Source of the DNA: Bacteroidales bacterium
GTDB lineage: Bacteria > Bacteroidota > Bacteroidia > Bacteroidales > Paludibacteraceae
Length of the DNA stretch: 64,000 nt
Reading direction: 5' to 3'
NCBI GenBank assembly: GCA_004557405.1
Contig: SFDZ01000003.1
Location: 1 to 64,000 of the forward strand
How positions within the stretch are numbered: position 1 is the stretch's first letter; each line of letters begins with the position of its first letter. The notes under the pieces are model-generated. The model worked only from the letters and a program-made list of their open reading frames with translations, was not told the origin of the DNA and made no database searches. This document shows, piece after piece, positions 34,703-44,142 of this stretch. The position numbers and the translations under genes were made by a program.

Positions 34703-37549
34703 ATGCAAACAGACCTTTTTTCGCGTCGCCACATCGGTATCACCGACCGCGATTTGCAACAAATGTTGGCCATCGTAGGCGTTAAATCGGTTGACGAACT
34801 CATCGACCAAACCATTCCCTCCGACATTCGTCTGCGCGAGCCGTTGCATCTGCCGGCTGCCATGACCGAAGCGGAATTTTTGAAACACATTCATGCGTTG
34901 GCGCAGAAAAACATTTTGGCCGACAACTATATTGGTCAAGGTTATTATGGCACAGTAACGCCGGCTGTGATTTTGCGCAACGTGTTCGAAAACCCGGGTT
35001 GGTACACGTCGTACACGCCTTATCAGGCCGAAATATCGCAAGGACGCCTCGAAGCGTTGCTCAATTTCCAGACCATGATTTCGGATTTGACGGCGCTACC
35101 ATTGTCCAACTGTTCGCTGCTCGACGAGGCCACTGCCGCCGCCGAGGCTATGACCATGATGTTCAACCTGCGCAGTCGCGAGCAGGTCAAAGCCGGCATC
35201 GACACACTGTTTGTCGACGAGAGGCTGTTTCCGCAAACCATCGATGTGCTGAAAACACGCAGTCTGCCGCAAGGCATCAAACTGCTTTTCGGTCGCGCCG
35301 AAAGTTTCAGTTTCAACCAACCGATTTTTGGCGCCATCGTGCAATATCCCGACAATTTCGGCGAGATAGGCGACTATGCATCATTTGCCGAAGCGTGTCA
35401 CGCCCACGATGCACGACTGACTGTAGTGGCCGACATTTTGGCATTGACGCTGCTGACCCCTCCCGGCGATTTCGGAGCCGACATCGCAGTAGGCAGCACG
35501 CAACGTTTCGGCATGCCGCTCTATTTTGGCGGGCCTTCGGCAGGCTATATGGCCACCCGCGACGAATACAAGCGTTCGATGCCGGGACGCATCATCGGCA
35601 TATCGAAAGATGCCAACGGAAAGCCGGCCTATCGTTTGGCATTGCAGACACGCGAACAACACATCAAACGCGAGAAAGCCACGTCGAACATCTGCACAGC
35701 ACAAGCGTTGCCAGCCATCATGTCGGGTTTCTACGCCATACATCACGGCAACGAAGGATTGCGCGAAATAGCGATGAATGTGCACATCATGGCAGTGCTC
35801 ATAGCCCAAGAACTCGAGAAACTTGGATGCAAGCAGTTGAACGCCAACTACTTCGACACGATACGCATTGCATTGCCCGATAGCAGTCTGTCCGAAAAAC
35901 TACACGCCACAGCCGAAGCCAACCGCGTCAATTTCAGACATTTAGCCGACGGCATCATAGGCATCAGCACCGACGAGACGACCACCACAACCGGCGTTGC
36001 CAAAATTGTAGCCATCTTTGCAAACGTGCTTGGCAAAGAGATGCCGACACAATTTGGAGCCGTCGCCACCATTGCCATGCCGCAAAAACTGCTGCGCCAC
36101 ACGCCGGCTCTACATCACGAAATATTCGAGAAATACCACACCGAAACCGATTTGATGCGCTACATCAAACAGTTGGAGCGCAAAGACATTTCGCTGGCGC
36201 AATCGATGATATCGCTCGGGTCGTGCACCATGAAACTGAATGCCGCCGCCGAAATGCTGCCGCTCAGTTGGCCGGAATTTACCGGCATCCATCCGTTTGC
36301 ACCAAAAAGTCAAACGCTTGGTTATCAGGAAATAATCGAAAATCTATCGCACTATTTGTGCGAAATCACCGGTTTCGATGCTTGCACGTTGCAACCCAAC
36401 TCGGGCGCTGCCGGCGAATATACAGGTCTGCTGACCATTCGTCGTTATCAGGCGGCCGCCGGCGAAGGTCATCGCCACATAGTGCTGATACCGGCATCGG
36501 CACACGGCACCAATCCGGCCAGTGCCGTGCAAGCCGGTTTCGACGTGGTAGTTACCGCCTGCGACGAGCATGGCAACGTCGATGTGGACGACCTACGCGC
36601 CAAAGCCGAAGCGCACCGAAACGATTTGGCCGCCCTGATGATAACCTATCCATCGACACACGGTATATTCGAGCCGGAGATTAAAGAAATATGCGACATC
36701 ATTCATGCCGCCGGCGGTCAGGTGTACATGGACGGTGCCAACATGAATGGTCAAGTCGGGCTGACCTCGCCGGGCGTCATCGGCGCCGACTTGTGCCATC
36801 TGAATCTGCACAAAACCTTTGCCAGCCCGCATGGCGGCGGCGGACCGGGTGTCGGGCCGATTTGCGCCAAAGCACACTTGGCGGCATTCCTGCCAAGCCA
36901 CCACTTTATCGACGATGCCAACGCCAACACGGCCGTAGCGGCATCGCCGTGGGGAAGCGCCGGCATTCTGCCTATCACCTACGCCTACATTCGCATGATG
37001 GGTGCCGAAGGATTGACCAACGCCACCAAAACAGCCATTTTGAGTGCCAATTATCTGGCAAAACGTCTCGAAAACGACTACGGCATCGTCTATACGGGTG
37101 CCACCGGCCGTGTCGGACACGAATTGATACTCGACTGCCGACACTTCAAAGCCGACACCAACATCACCGAAAACGACATCGCCAAACGACTGATGGACTT
37201 CGGGTTTCATGCGCCGACACTATCGTTCCCCGTACACGGCACGCTGATGATAGAACCAACAGAAAGCGAATCGTTAGCCGAATTGGAACGTTTTGTACAA
37301 GCGTTGCTCGTCATTCGCGACGAGATAGACGAAATAGCCTTCGGCACAGCCGACAAAGCCGACAATGTGCTGGTCAACGCACCACACCCCGACTATGTCG
37401 TTGCGGCCGACACATGGACGCACCCATACGGTCGCGAAAAGGCGGCATTTCCGCTGCCGTGGGTTCGCGACAACAAATTTTGGATTTCGGTAGCACGCAT
37501 CGACAACGGTTGGGGCGACCGCAACCTGATAGCCTGCTGCGAAAAATAA
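34703..37549 (+). CDS. gcvP: Glycine dehydrogenase (decarboxylating), P-protein
   Basis: The P-protein of the glycine cleavage system decarboxylates glycine and passes the aminomethyl group to lipoyl-GcvH. The 948-residue single-chain form has both homologous halves. The PLP lysine is Lys704 in LNLHKTFASPHGGGGPG. The start MQTDLFSRRHIG at 34703 matches the usual N-terminus. GcvH is encoded near 63.3 kb, and GcvT is not in the window. The steroid reductase gene follows only 24 bases later. Confidence 0.97.
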   Translation: MQTDLFSRRHIGITDRDLQQMLAIVGVKSVDELIDQTIPSDIRLREPLHLPAAMTEAEFLKHIHALAQKNILADNYIGQGYYGTVTPAVILRNVFENPGWYTSYTPYQAEISQGRLEALLNFQTMISDLTALPLSNCSLLDEATAAAEAMTMMFNLRSREQVKAGIDTLFVDERLFPQTIDVLKTRSLPQGIKLLFGRAESFSFNQPIFGAIVQYPDNFGEIGDYASFAEACHAHDARLTVVADILALTLLTPPGDFGADIAVGSTQRFGMPLYFGGPSAGYMATRDEYKRSMPGRIIGISKDANGKPAYRLALQTREQHIKREKATSNICTAQALPAIMSGFYAIHHGNEGLREIAMNVHIMAVLIAQELEKLGCKQLNANYFDTIRIALPDSSLSEKLHATAEANRVNFRHLADGIIGISTDETTTTTGVAKIVAIFANVLGKEMPTQFGAVATIAMPQKLLRHTPALHHEIFEKYHTETDLMRYIKQLERKDISLAQSMISLGSCTMKLNAAAEMLPLSWPEFTGIHPFAPKSQTLGYQEIIENLSHYLCEITGFDACTLQPNSGAAGEYTGLLTIRRYQAAAGEGHRHIVLIPASAHGTNPASAVQAGFDVVVTACDEHGNVDVDDLRAKAEAHRNDLAALMITYPSTHGIFEPEIKEICDIIHAAGGQVYMDGANMNGQVGLTSPGVIGADLCHLNLHKTFASPHGGGGPGVGPICAKAHLAAFLPSHHFIDDANANTAVAASPWGSAGILPITYAYIRMMGAEGLTNATKTAILSANYLAKRLENDYGIVYTGATGRVGHELILDCRHFKADTNITENDIAKRLMDFGFHAPTLSFPVHGTLMIEPTESESLAELERFVQALLVIRDEIDEIAFGTADKADNVLVNAPHPDYVVAADTWTHPYGREKAAFPLPWVRDNKFWISVARIDNGWGDRNLIACCEK

Positions 37550-37573
37550 TACTAACTAAAAAAACGAAAGAAC

Positions 37574-38383
37574 ATGAATTTTATCGATGTAACAACCTGG
37601 AAACAAGGACTTTTGCTCGCACCCGATCAATTTTTGTGGTTAATGGGCGGCATGGGCATCACAGCCGTTATCGTCTTTGTGTGCCTCTATTTTGTCAATG
37701 CCGGCTACGGCAAAATGATTTCGGCCAAATGGGGACCGGCCATCAGCAACAAGACCGCGTGGATTTTGATGGAATGTCCCGTATTTTTTGTCTTATTGTA
37801 TTTTTGGGCATTGAGCCCGCGCAAATTCGACACGGCACCGCTCATCTTTTTCCTGCTGTTCGAGTTGCACTATTTCCAGCGCTCGTTCATTTTCCCCTTC
37901 CTGCTGAAAGGTAAAAGCAAAATGCCTATTGCCATCATGTTGATGGGCATGATTTTCAACACATTGAACGGCTATTTGCAAGGCGAATGGATTTTCTTCA
38001 TCGCGCCGGACGACATGTACACCGCCGCATGGATTACCACGCCGCAATTTATCGTCGGTGTGCTGCTGTTTTTTGTCGGCATGGACATCAACCTGCACAG
38101 CGACCACGTCATTCGCCACCTGCGCGCGCCGGGCGACACCAAACACTATCTGCCCAAAAAAGGCATGTACAAATATGTAACATCGGCCAACTATTTCGGC
38201 GAAATAGTCGAATGGACAGGCTTTGCCATACTCACATGGAGTTTGTCGGGACTGATGTTCGTCATTTGGACATGCGCCAACCTTGTGCCACGCGCCAACA
38301 GCATCTACAAAAAATATCAGGCCGAATTTGGCGACGAATTTTACGAACGGCCACTCAAACGCGTTTTCCCGTTCATCTATTAA
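37574..38383 (+). CDS. Steroid 5-alpha-reductase family protein (3-oxo-5-alpha-steroid 4-dehydrogenase homologue)
   Basis: A 269-residue membrane protein with about six or seven helices. The C-terminal Steroid_dh domain is very clear: ANYFGEIVEWTGFAI (205-219), then a helix, then YKKYQAEFGDEFYERPLKR and a terminal PFIY. The FELHYFQRSFIFP segment (96-108) is also as in animal SRD5A enzymes. The family reduces the delta-4 double bond of 3-oxo-steroids with NADPH to the 5-alpha (flat) product. In gut Bacteroidota, such enzymes act on bile-acid and hormone intermediates. The following OYE and SDR genes support a steroid role. Activity on another enone lipid is possible. Confidence 0.86.
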   Translation: MNFIDVTTWKQGLLLAPDQFLWLMGGMGITAVIVFVCLYFVNAGYGKMISAKWGPAISNKTAWILMECPVFFVLLYFWALSPRKFDTAPLIFFLLFELHYFQRSFIFPFLLKGKSKMPIAIMLMGMIFNTLNGYLQGEWIFFIAPDDMYTAAWITTPQFIVGVLLFFVGMDINLHSDHVIRHLRAPGDTKHYLPKKGMYKYVTSANYFGEIVEWTGFAILTWSLSGLMFVIWTCANLVPRANSIYKKYQAEFGDEFYERPLKRVFPFIY

Positions 38384-38432
38384 GAATATGCAAAGCACTA
38401 TGCCACAGTAACTTAAATCAAGATAAATCATT

Positions 38433-39719
38433 ATGGAATCAAAACTTTTTACACCATACCAACTTGGTCCGATAACCTTGCGCAACCGGTTTATTCGCTC
38501 GGCAGCGTTCGAAAATATGTGCCACAACAACACCCCGTCGCAGGAGTTGGAAGACTACCACGTAAGCGTGGCACGCGGTGGCGTGGGCATGACCACGGTA
38601 GCCTATTGTGCCGTTGACTTGAGCGGCGTCAGTTTCGACGGACAACTCTACGTGCGCGACGAGGCACTGCCCGGCTTGAAAAAACTGACCGACGCCATTC
38701 ACGCCGAAGGCGCCAAAGCCAGCATTCAACTTGGGCACTGCGGCAACATGACACACTTCTACACCTGCCACTGCATGCCCGTCAGCGCGAGCAACGGCTT
38801 CAACCTCTATTCGCCCACCATCCATCGCCGACTGAAAGTGGCCGAAATCAAACAACTTGTCAAGAAATTCGGCGAAGCGGTCGATTTTTGTCGCGAAGCA
38901 GGTTTCGATTGTATCGAGATTCACGCCGGACACGCCTACCTGATTTCGCAATTCATCAGTCCGCGCACCAACCATCGCCACGATGAATACGGCGGATCGT
39001 TCGAAAATCGCGTACGTTTTATGAACGAAGTGCTCGACGAAGTGATGCTTCACGCCAAAGACGACATGGCCGTGATAGTCAAAACCAACATGTGGGACGA
39101 TTGTTGGCGCGGCAGCAACATCGAAGAAGGTATCCGCATCGCCAAAGAGATAGCCAAACACAAAGTGCATGGCATCGTGCTTTCGGGCGGCATGGTGAGC
39201 CGTTCGCCGATGACCATTTTAGGCGGCGCCATGCCCTACAAAACTTTGGCGCACTACATGTCGATGAAATCGTTTTGGTGGCTCAAAGCCGCGCTCAACT
39301 TCCCCGGCGTAGCCCCCGTGATGATGCCCACACAACCCTTCAAAGAACTCTATTTTATGGACAAAGCCAAACGTTTTCAACGCGAGTTGAAAGACGAGTT
39401 GGGCGACACACAACTGATTTACGTGGGCGGCGTGCAGTCGGGCGACAACTGCCAACAGATAATGGACGAAGGGTTTGAACTCTTCCAGTTGGCACACGTG
39501 CTGATTAAAGACCCCGACTTTGTGAAACATGTGCAGGAGAATCCGCATTACCACGCCGGATGCGGTCGCTCCAACTACTGCGTAGGGCGCATGTACACCA
39601 AGGACATGAAGTGCCACGAGTGCGTGGAGCGCGATGGCGAGTGCATTCCAAAACGCCTCAAAAAAGAGATCGCCAAACTCGAAGCGAATGCGAAGAAATC
39701 AGTAGAAGCTTTAAAGTAA
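38433..39719 (+). CDS. Old Yellow Enzyme-type NADH:flavin oxidoreductase
   Basis: A 428-residue FMN TIM-barrel reductase of the OYE/BaiCD group. Motifs include LGPITLRNRFIRSA, QLGHCGNMTH, IEIHAGHAYLISQFISPRTNHR and YGGSFENRVRF. The C-terminal tail holds Cys377, 383, 394, 397 and 404, a possible Fe-S or zinc site. It lacks the C-terminal FAD/NAD domain of BaiCD. Enzymes of this type reduce enones; next to a 5-alpha-reductase, a delta-4-3-oxo-steroid 5-beta-reductase role is a reasonable inference. It follows the 5-alpha-reductase gene by 49 bases. Confidence 0.88.
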   Translation: MESKLFTPYQLGPITLRNRFIRSAAFENMCHNNTPSQELEDYHVSVARGGVGMTTVAYCAVDLSGVSFDGQLYVRDEALPGLKKLTDAIHAEGAKASIQLGHCGNMTHFYTCHCMPVSASNGFNLYSPTIHRRLKVAEIKQLVKKFGEAVDFCREAGFDCIEIHAGHAYLISQFISPRTNHRHDEYGGSFENRVRFMNEVLDEVMLHAKDDMAVIVKTNMWDDCWRGSNIEEGIRIAKEIAKHKVHGIVLSGGMVSRSPMTILGGAMPYKTLAHYMSMKSFWWLKAALNFPGVAPVMMPTQPFKELYFMDKAKRFQRELKDELGDTQLIYVGGVQSGDNCQQIMDEGFELFQLAHVLIKDPDFVKHVQENPHYHAGCGRSNYCVGRMYTKDMKCHECVERDGECIPKRLKKEIAKLEANAKKSVEALK

Positions 39720-39730
39720 TTCAATAAAGT

Positions 39731-41539
39731 ATGTCCGAAAAATATAGCGTAAACCAGTTCACTGTCGAACAAATTTTAAACTTTATCAAATCTGACGAAA
39801 TCGCAATTCCTGAAATTCAGCGTCCTTTTGTATGGAAGGGAAAGCAGGTTCGCGATCTGGTGGATTCTCTTTATAAAGGTTATCCAACTGGCTACATCAT
39901 TATTTCTAAAAGTCCTGATCTTAAACTTAAGGATGGGACAACTGCAGTTGGTAAAAAAATCATGATTGATGGTCAACAGCGTGTTACTGCTATGATGACT
40001 GCATTAAGCGGATTAGAAGTATTCAATGCTGATTTTGAAAAGAAGCATATTGCAATTGCTTACAATCCTTTTGCTAAAAATGATGAAGAATGTTTTGCTG
40101 TTCAGGATAATGCTATCTTAAAAGATAAAAAATGGATTCCTGATATTTCTGTAATCTTCCAGACTACTTTTGATTCTTTTTCCTTCGTTCAAGATTTTTG
40201 CGAAGTAAATCCTGAAATCACTCCAAAAGAATTCAATCAGCAGATACAAAAACTGTTTGATATAAAGAATCGTAAACTTGGTGTAATAGAGTTGTTCGAT
40301 AAAGAACTGAGTATTGATGAAGTAACTGAAATTTTTATTCGAATTAATAGCCAGGGAACAAAGCTAAATCAAGCAGACTTTGCCATGTCTCGTATTGCAG
40401 CAAATGAATCTTATGGTGGAAATATGCTTCGTAAAGCAATTGATTATTTCAGTCATCTTGCTGTTGATCCAAAATGGTATCAAGAAATGACAAAAGATGA
40501 AGCTTTTTCAGAAACAGATTATGCACCAAAATTAAAATGGCTCAAAGATGATAATGATGACATTTACAATCCTGATTACAGCGATATGCTTCGTGTTGCA
40601 TTTATGTCTCAGTATCCTCGTGGAAAAATGAAAGATTTAGTAAGTCTCCTCCAGGGGCGTGACTTTGAAACAAAAGATTTTAAAGAATCGATTGCAGAAG
40701 AAACTTTTAAAAAACTTTCTGCCGGCGTTCTCGATTATATGAATGAGTACAACTTCAAACAGTTTGTTCTTGCTATTAAAGACGCTGGTTTTATTTCAAA
40801 AAAACTTATCACATCAGATATTACTTTGGATTTTGCATATACTTTATATCTTCGCTTGTTAAAAGATAACACTATTGATAAAACCAAAGTCAAAAGCTAT
40901 GTACAGCGTTGGTACGTAATGAGTACCCTTACAGGTCGTTATATTTCTTCACCTGAATCAGCAATGGATTTAGACTTACGCCGTATAAAAGAAAAAAGTT
41001 TCTTGCCTTGGCTTGATGAAGTAGAGAAAACTCTTGGTGATACTTTCTGGAATGTAGAACTTGTTCAGAATCTTGAGACTTCATCTGTAAACAGTCCATA
41101 TCTTTGTGTATTTTGGGCTGCAGCTTGTAGAGACGGAAGTGATTCATTGTTTAACGAAGGTTCAAAATTTGCAAATCTTATTACTACGATGGGTGATGTA
41201 CATCACATTTTCCCTAAACAGTATTTAATCGATAACGGAGTAAAAGATAAAGCAAAATATAATCAGGTAGCAAACTTTACATATCTCGATACTCCAACAA
41301 ATATTGCAATTGGGAAAGATGAGCCAAGTAAATATTTTACAAAAGTTTGGGAGCAAGTAAAAACGAGTGATTTTTTTATTGGAAATCTCAAGACAGAAGA
41401 CGCTATAGAAAAAAATTTAAGTGCAAATTGTATTCCTCTTGAAATCAAAAACTGGATATATACAAACTATGAAGATTTCTTGTCGCAAAGGCGAATTCTA
41501 ATGGCAAATAAAATTAAAAACTATTATTATTCATTGTAA
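39731..41539 (+). CDS. DUF262/DUF1524 (GmrSD-like) HNH protein, horizontally acquired
   Basis: A 602-residue protein with an N-terminal DUF262 domain (IPEIQRPFVW at 26-35, IDGQQRVTAM with DGQQR at 80-84) and a C-terminal DUF1524-like HNH motif (VHHIFPKQYL, His491-His492). This is the build of GmrSD-type type IV restriction enzymes and related anti-phage proteins: DUF262 hydrolyses nucleotides, the HNH part cuts DNA. The DNA is plainly more A/T-rich than its neighbours, with codons ending in A or T, and it sits between two genes of the steroid cluster. Recent transfer is likely. No partner defence gene is present. Confidence 0.85.
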   Translation: MSEKYSVNQFTVEQILNFIKSDEIAIPEIQRPFVWKGKQVRDLVDSLYKGYPTGYIIISKSPDLKLKDGTTAVGKKIMIDGQQRVTAMMTALSGLEVFNADFEKKHIAIAYNPFAKNDEECFAVQDNAILKDKKWIPDISVIFQTTFDSFSFVQDFCEVNPEITPKEFNQQIQKLFDIKNRKLGVIELFDKELSIDEVTEIFIRINSQGTKLNQADFAMSRIAANESYGGNMLRKAIDYFSHLAVDPKWYQEMTKDEAFSETDYAPKLKWLKDDNDDIYNPDYSDMLRVAFMSQYPRGKMKDLVSLLQGRDFETKDFKESIAEETFKKLSAGVLDYMNEYNFKQFVLAIKDAGFISKKLITSDITLDFAYTLYLRLLKDNTIDKTKVKSYVQRWYVMSTLTGRYISSPESAMDLDLRRIKEKSFLPWLDEVEKTLGDTFWNVELVQNLETSSVNSPYLCVFWAAACRDGSDSLFNEGSKFANLITTMGDVHHIFPKQYLIDNGVKDKAKYNQVANFTYLDTPTNIAIGKDEPSKYFTKVWEQVKTSDFFIGNLKTEDAIEKNLSANCIPLEIKNWIYTNYEDFLSQRRILMANKIKNYYYSL

Positions 41540-41560
41540 ATAATTTATTTTTTTAATAAC

Positions 41561-42340
41561 ATGTTATCACTCGTAACCGGTGCAAGTTCCGGAATCGGCT
41601 TGCAATATGCCACGCAGTTGGCGCGCGACTACCACACCGACCTGCTGCTCGTCAGCAATCAGGAACAGGAATTGCAGGAGGTAGCCGCCCATTTGGCACA
41701 GACATACAACGTGAAAACCACGGCGCACTATGCCGACCTCAGCGAAACAGATGCAGCCGAAAAACTGCACAATTTCTGCATCGAAAACGGACTGCAGGTC
41801 GATATTCTGATCAACAACGCCGGCGTCTTTTTCTTTAATCCGTACATCGAGACCAACATGCGCCGCATCGAACTGATGCTGAACCTGCACATGCTCACAG
41901 TGGCCAAAATGTGCCGCTTGTTCGGCGAAGATATGTGCCGGCGCGGCAACGGCTACATCCTGAACATGTCGTCGATGTCGTCGTGGATGGCGATGCCGGG
42001 CATACAAACGTACAACGCCACCAAAGCGTTCATCTACAACCTGAGCAAATCGCTGTGGTACGAATTCAAGCCCTACGGCGTAGGCATCACAGTGATGACA
42101 CCGGGCGCCGTCGATACGGCATTGTTCGGCTTGAGCGACTATTGGCGCCGTGTGGCCGTCAACTTGACGGTAAGCATCCCGCCCGAAAAATTGGTGCACC
42201 GCGCGCTGAAAAAAATGTTCAAAAAGAAGAAAACGGATATGCCGGGCGTCATCAACCACATGGTATTGCCGCTGCTCAAACATCTGCCCGATTGGGCTGT
42301 ATTTCTGACCATGAAATACATCGGTAAATTTCAAAAATAA
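41561..42340 (+). CDS. Short-chain dehydrogenase/reductase (first copy)
   Basis: A 259-residue classical SDR with the cofactor loop TGASSGIG (6-13), NNAG (85-88), the catalytic Ser near 138 and YNATK (Tyr151, Lys155). It oxidises or reduces an alcohol/ketone with NAD(P). It aligns without gaps over the first 160 residues to the SDR at 43272. A basic C-terminal region (KKMFKKKK) may touch the membrane. In this setting a hydroxysteroid dehydrogenase (for example 3-beta) is a fair guess but not proven. Confidence 0.88.
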   Translation: MLSLVTGASSGIGLQYATQLARDYHTDLLLVSNQEQELQEVAAHLAQTYNVKTTAHYADLSETDAAEKLHNFCIENGLQVDILINNAGVFFFNPYIETNMRRIELMLNLHMLTVAKMCRLFGEDMCRRGNGYILNMSSMSSWMAMPGIQTYNATKAFIYNLSKSLWYEFKPYGVGITVMTPGAVDTALFGLSDYWRRVAVNLTVSIPPEKLVHRALKKMFKKKKTDMPGVINHMVLPLLKHLPDWAVFLTMKYIGKFQK

Positions 42341-42346
42341 TCAACC

Positions 42347-43264
42347 ATGCTGTTACTCCAAGACATCACGACACCGGTCATATTGCCGGCGGATTCACTG
42401 CGGCAAGTTACCGAAACCATCATTCAAAAAGTGCAGGAAGACCCCAATGCTTTTTGGACACAACTATTGCACAACGCCATCACATTCGGCATCAAAGTGG
42501 TTATCGCGCTGATTATCTACATAATAGGCGCATGGCTCATCAAACGGGTAAAAAAACTACTGCTACGCATATTCGAACGCCGCGACACCGAACGCACATT
42601 GGCTTCGTTCGTATCGTCGTTGGTTTCCATTTCGATGACAGTGCTACTTATCATCATAACCGTCAGCACGTTAGGTGTCGATACCACATCGTTGGCGGCG
42701 CTATTGGCTGCCGGCGGCATGGCCATCGGTATGGCTATGAGCGGCACGGTGCAAAATTTTGCCGGAGGCATCATGCTACTGGTTTTCAAACCTTTCAAAG
42801 TGGGCGACTTCATCACCGCACAAGGATTTAGCGGCACCGTTACCGATGTCAGCATTGTCAGCACAAAAATCGTCAGCACCGACAATCACATCGTCGTCAT
42901 CCCGAACGGCACCCTCTCGAACGGCAATATCGACAACTACTCGGCCAACCCGTTACGACGTGTCGATTTGGAAATATCGGTTGCTTACGGCGCCGATGCC
43001 GACCGCTGCATCGAAACAATTTTGGACATCGTACACGGCGACAAACGCATCATCGATGCACAAACGCCGGGCGCAGCCGACCCTTTTGTAGCCCTATCAA
43101 GTTTGAATGCCAGCGACATCACGTTCGTGGTACGCGTGTGGGTACACACACCCGACTATTGGAACGTGCGTTTCGACCTGAACAAATCCCTATACACCCA
43201 ATTACCGCAACAAGGCTTCGAATTTGCCTATCCGCACATGGATGTTACACTCATAAAAAACTAA
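42347..43264 (+). CDS. Small-conductance mechanosensitive channel (MscS family)
   Basis: A 305-residue protein with three N-terminal transmembrane helices (about 40-125), the glycine/alanine-rich pore helix (LAALLAAGGMAIGMAMSGTVQNFAGGIMLL) and the cytoplasmic beta domain (FKVGDFITAQGFSGTV...VPNGTLSNG-like IPNGTLSNG). MscS channels open under membrane tension to release solutes. It lies 6 bases after one SDR and 7 bases before the other, so it is part of that operon. Confidence 0.92.
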   Translation: MLLLQDITTPVILPADSLRQVTETIIQKVQEDPNAFWTQLLHNAITFGIKVVIALIIYIIGAWLIKRVKKLLLRIFERRDTERTLASFVSSLVSISMTVLLIIITVSTLGVDTTSLAALLAAGGMAIGMAMSGTVQNFAGGIMLLVFKPFKVGDFITAQGFSGTVTDVSIVSTKIVSTDNHIVVIPNGTLSNGNIDNYSANPLRRVDLEISVAYGADADRCIETILDIVHGDKRIIDAQTPGAADPFVALSSLNASDITFVVRVWVHTPDYWNVRFDLNKSLYTQLPQQGFEFAYPHMDVTLIKN

Positions 43265-43271
43265 AAATCAG

Positions 43272-44054
43272 ATGTTTGCACTCGTTACAGGAGCCTCCTC
43301 GGGTATGGGGTTACACTACGCCACACAGTTGGCGCGCGACTACCACTACGACCTATTGCTCGTGAGCAATCAGGCACAAGAGTTGCACGATGTGGCCGTG
43401 CGCTTGGCCGCCGACTACCGCATCACCGCCATCGACTATTGCGCCGACTTGGCCGAGCAAAACGCCGCCGAGCAGTTGTTCGATTTTGCCAAACAGCAGC
43501 AAATCGAAGTCGAGGTGCTGATAAACAACGCCGGCATTCTCATTTTTCGCGAATTGGCACAAACACCCATGCCAAAATTGCAAACACTGCTGATGCTGCA
43601 CATGGTTACACTCACCAAACTGTGCAAACTTTTTGGCGAAGAGATGTGCCGCCGCCACCGAGGCTACATACTGAACATGAGTTCGATGACTGCGTGGATG
43701 ACCATGCCCGGCATACAATGTTACAACGCCAGCAAAGCGTATGTACTCAATTTTTCAAAGGCTTTGTGGTACGAATACAAGCGCTACGGCGTGCATGTGT
43801 TGGCCGTTACGCCGGGAACCATCAACACACCGCTGTTCGACCTGCCCGACAAAATGCGGCGGCTGCTGTTGGCAACAGGCATTGCCATGCAGCCCGAAAC
43901 ATTGGTGCGCCGCGCCTTGCGCAAACTATTCCGCAGTTGGAAAAAACGCTCGATGCCCGGAGCGTGGAACTACATCATCGTACCGATTATCAGCCACTTA
44001 CCCGATTGGGTTGTGTTTGCCGCCATGAAACGGTTGCCACAATTCAGCCACTGA
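43272..44054 (+). CDS. Short-chain dehydrogenase/reductase (second copy)
   Basis: A 260-residue classical SDR, paralogue of the one at 41561: TGASSGMG (6-13), NNAG (85-88), catalytic Ser near 138 and YNASK (Tyr151, Lys155). The two copies share ARDYH, LLLVSNQ and MCRR segments at the same positions. The duplicate may act on a different position or stereoisomer of the same substrate class. It ends the plus-strand operon at a bidirectional terminator. Confidence 0.88.
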   Translation: MFALVTGASSGMGLHYATQLARDYHYDLLLVSNQAQELHDVAVRLAADYRITAIDYCADLAEQNAAEQLFDFAKQQQIEVEVLINNAGILIFRELAQTPMPKLQTLLMLHMVTLTKLCKLFGEEMCRRHRGYILNMSSMTAWMTMPGIQCYNASKAYVLNFSKALWYEYKRYGVHVLAVTPGTINTPLFDLPDKMRRLLLATGIAMQPETLVRRALRKLFRSWKKRSMPGAWNYIIVPIISHLPDWVVFAAMKRLPQFSH

Positions 44055-44074
44055 GGCAAGACACACAAAAAAAA

Positions 44075-44106
44075 GAGCCTTTCGGATTTCACAACCCAAA
44101 AGGCTC
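44075..44106. terminator. Bidirectional terminator
   Basis: GAGCCTTT (44075-44082) pairs with AAAGGCTC (44099-44106). A T-rich tract follows on the plus strand and an A8 tract (44067-44074) gives a T run on the minus strand, so it can end both the SDR operon and the DUF4465 gene. Confidence 0.75.
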
Positions 44107-44142
44107 GCTTTCAATTTTTAACTTCTGGACAATAATCGTCTT

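Noticed and set aside
39719..41561. Transposon carrying the DUF262 gene
   Set aside because: No transposase, terminal inverted repeats or target duplication could be seen at the edges; only composition supports transfer.
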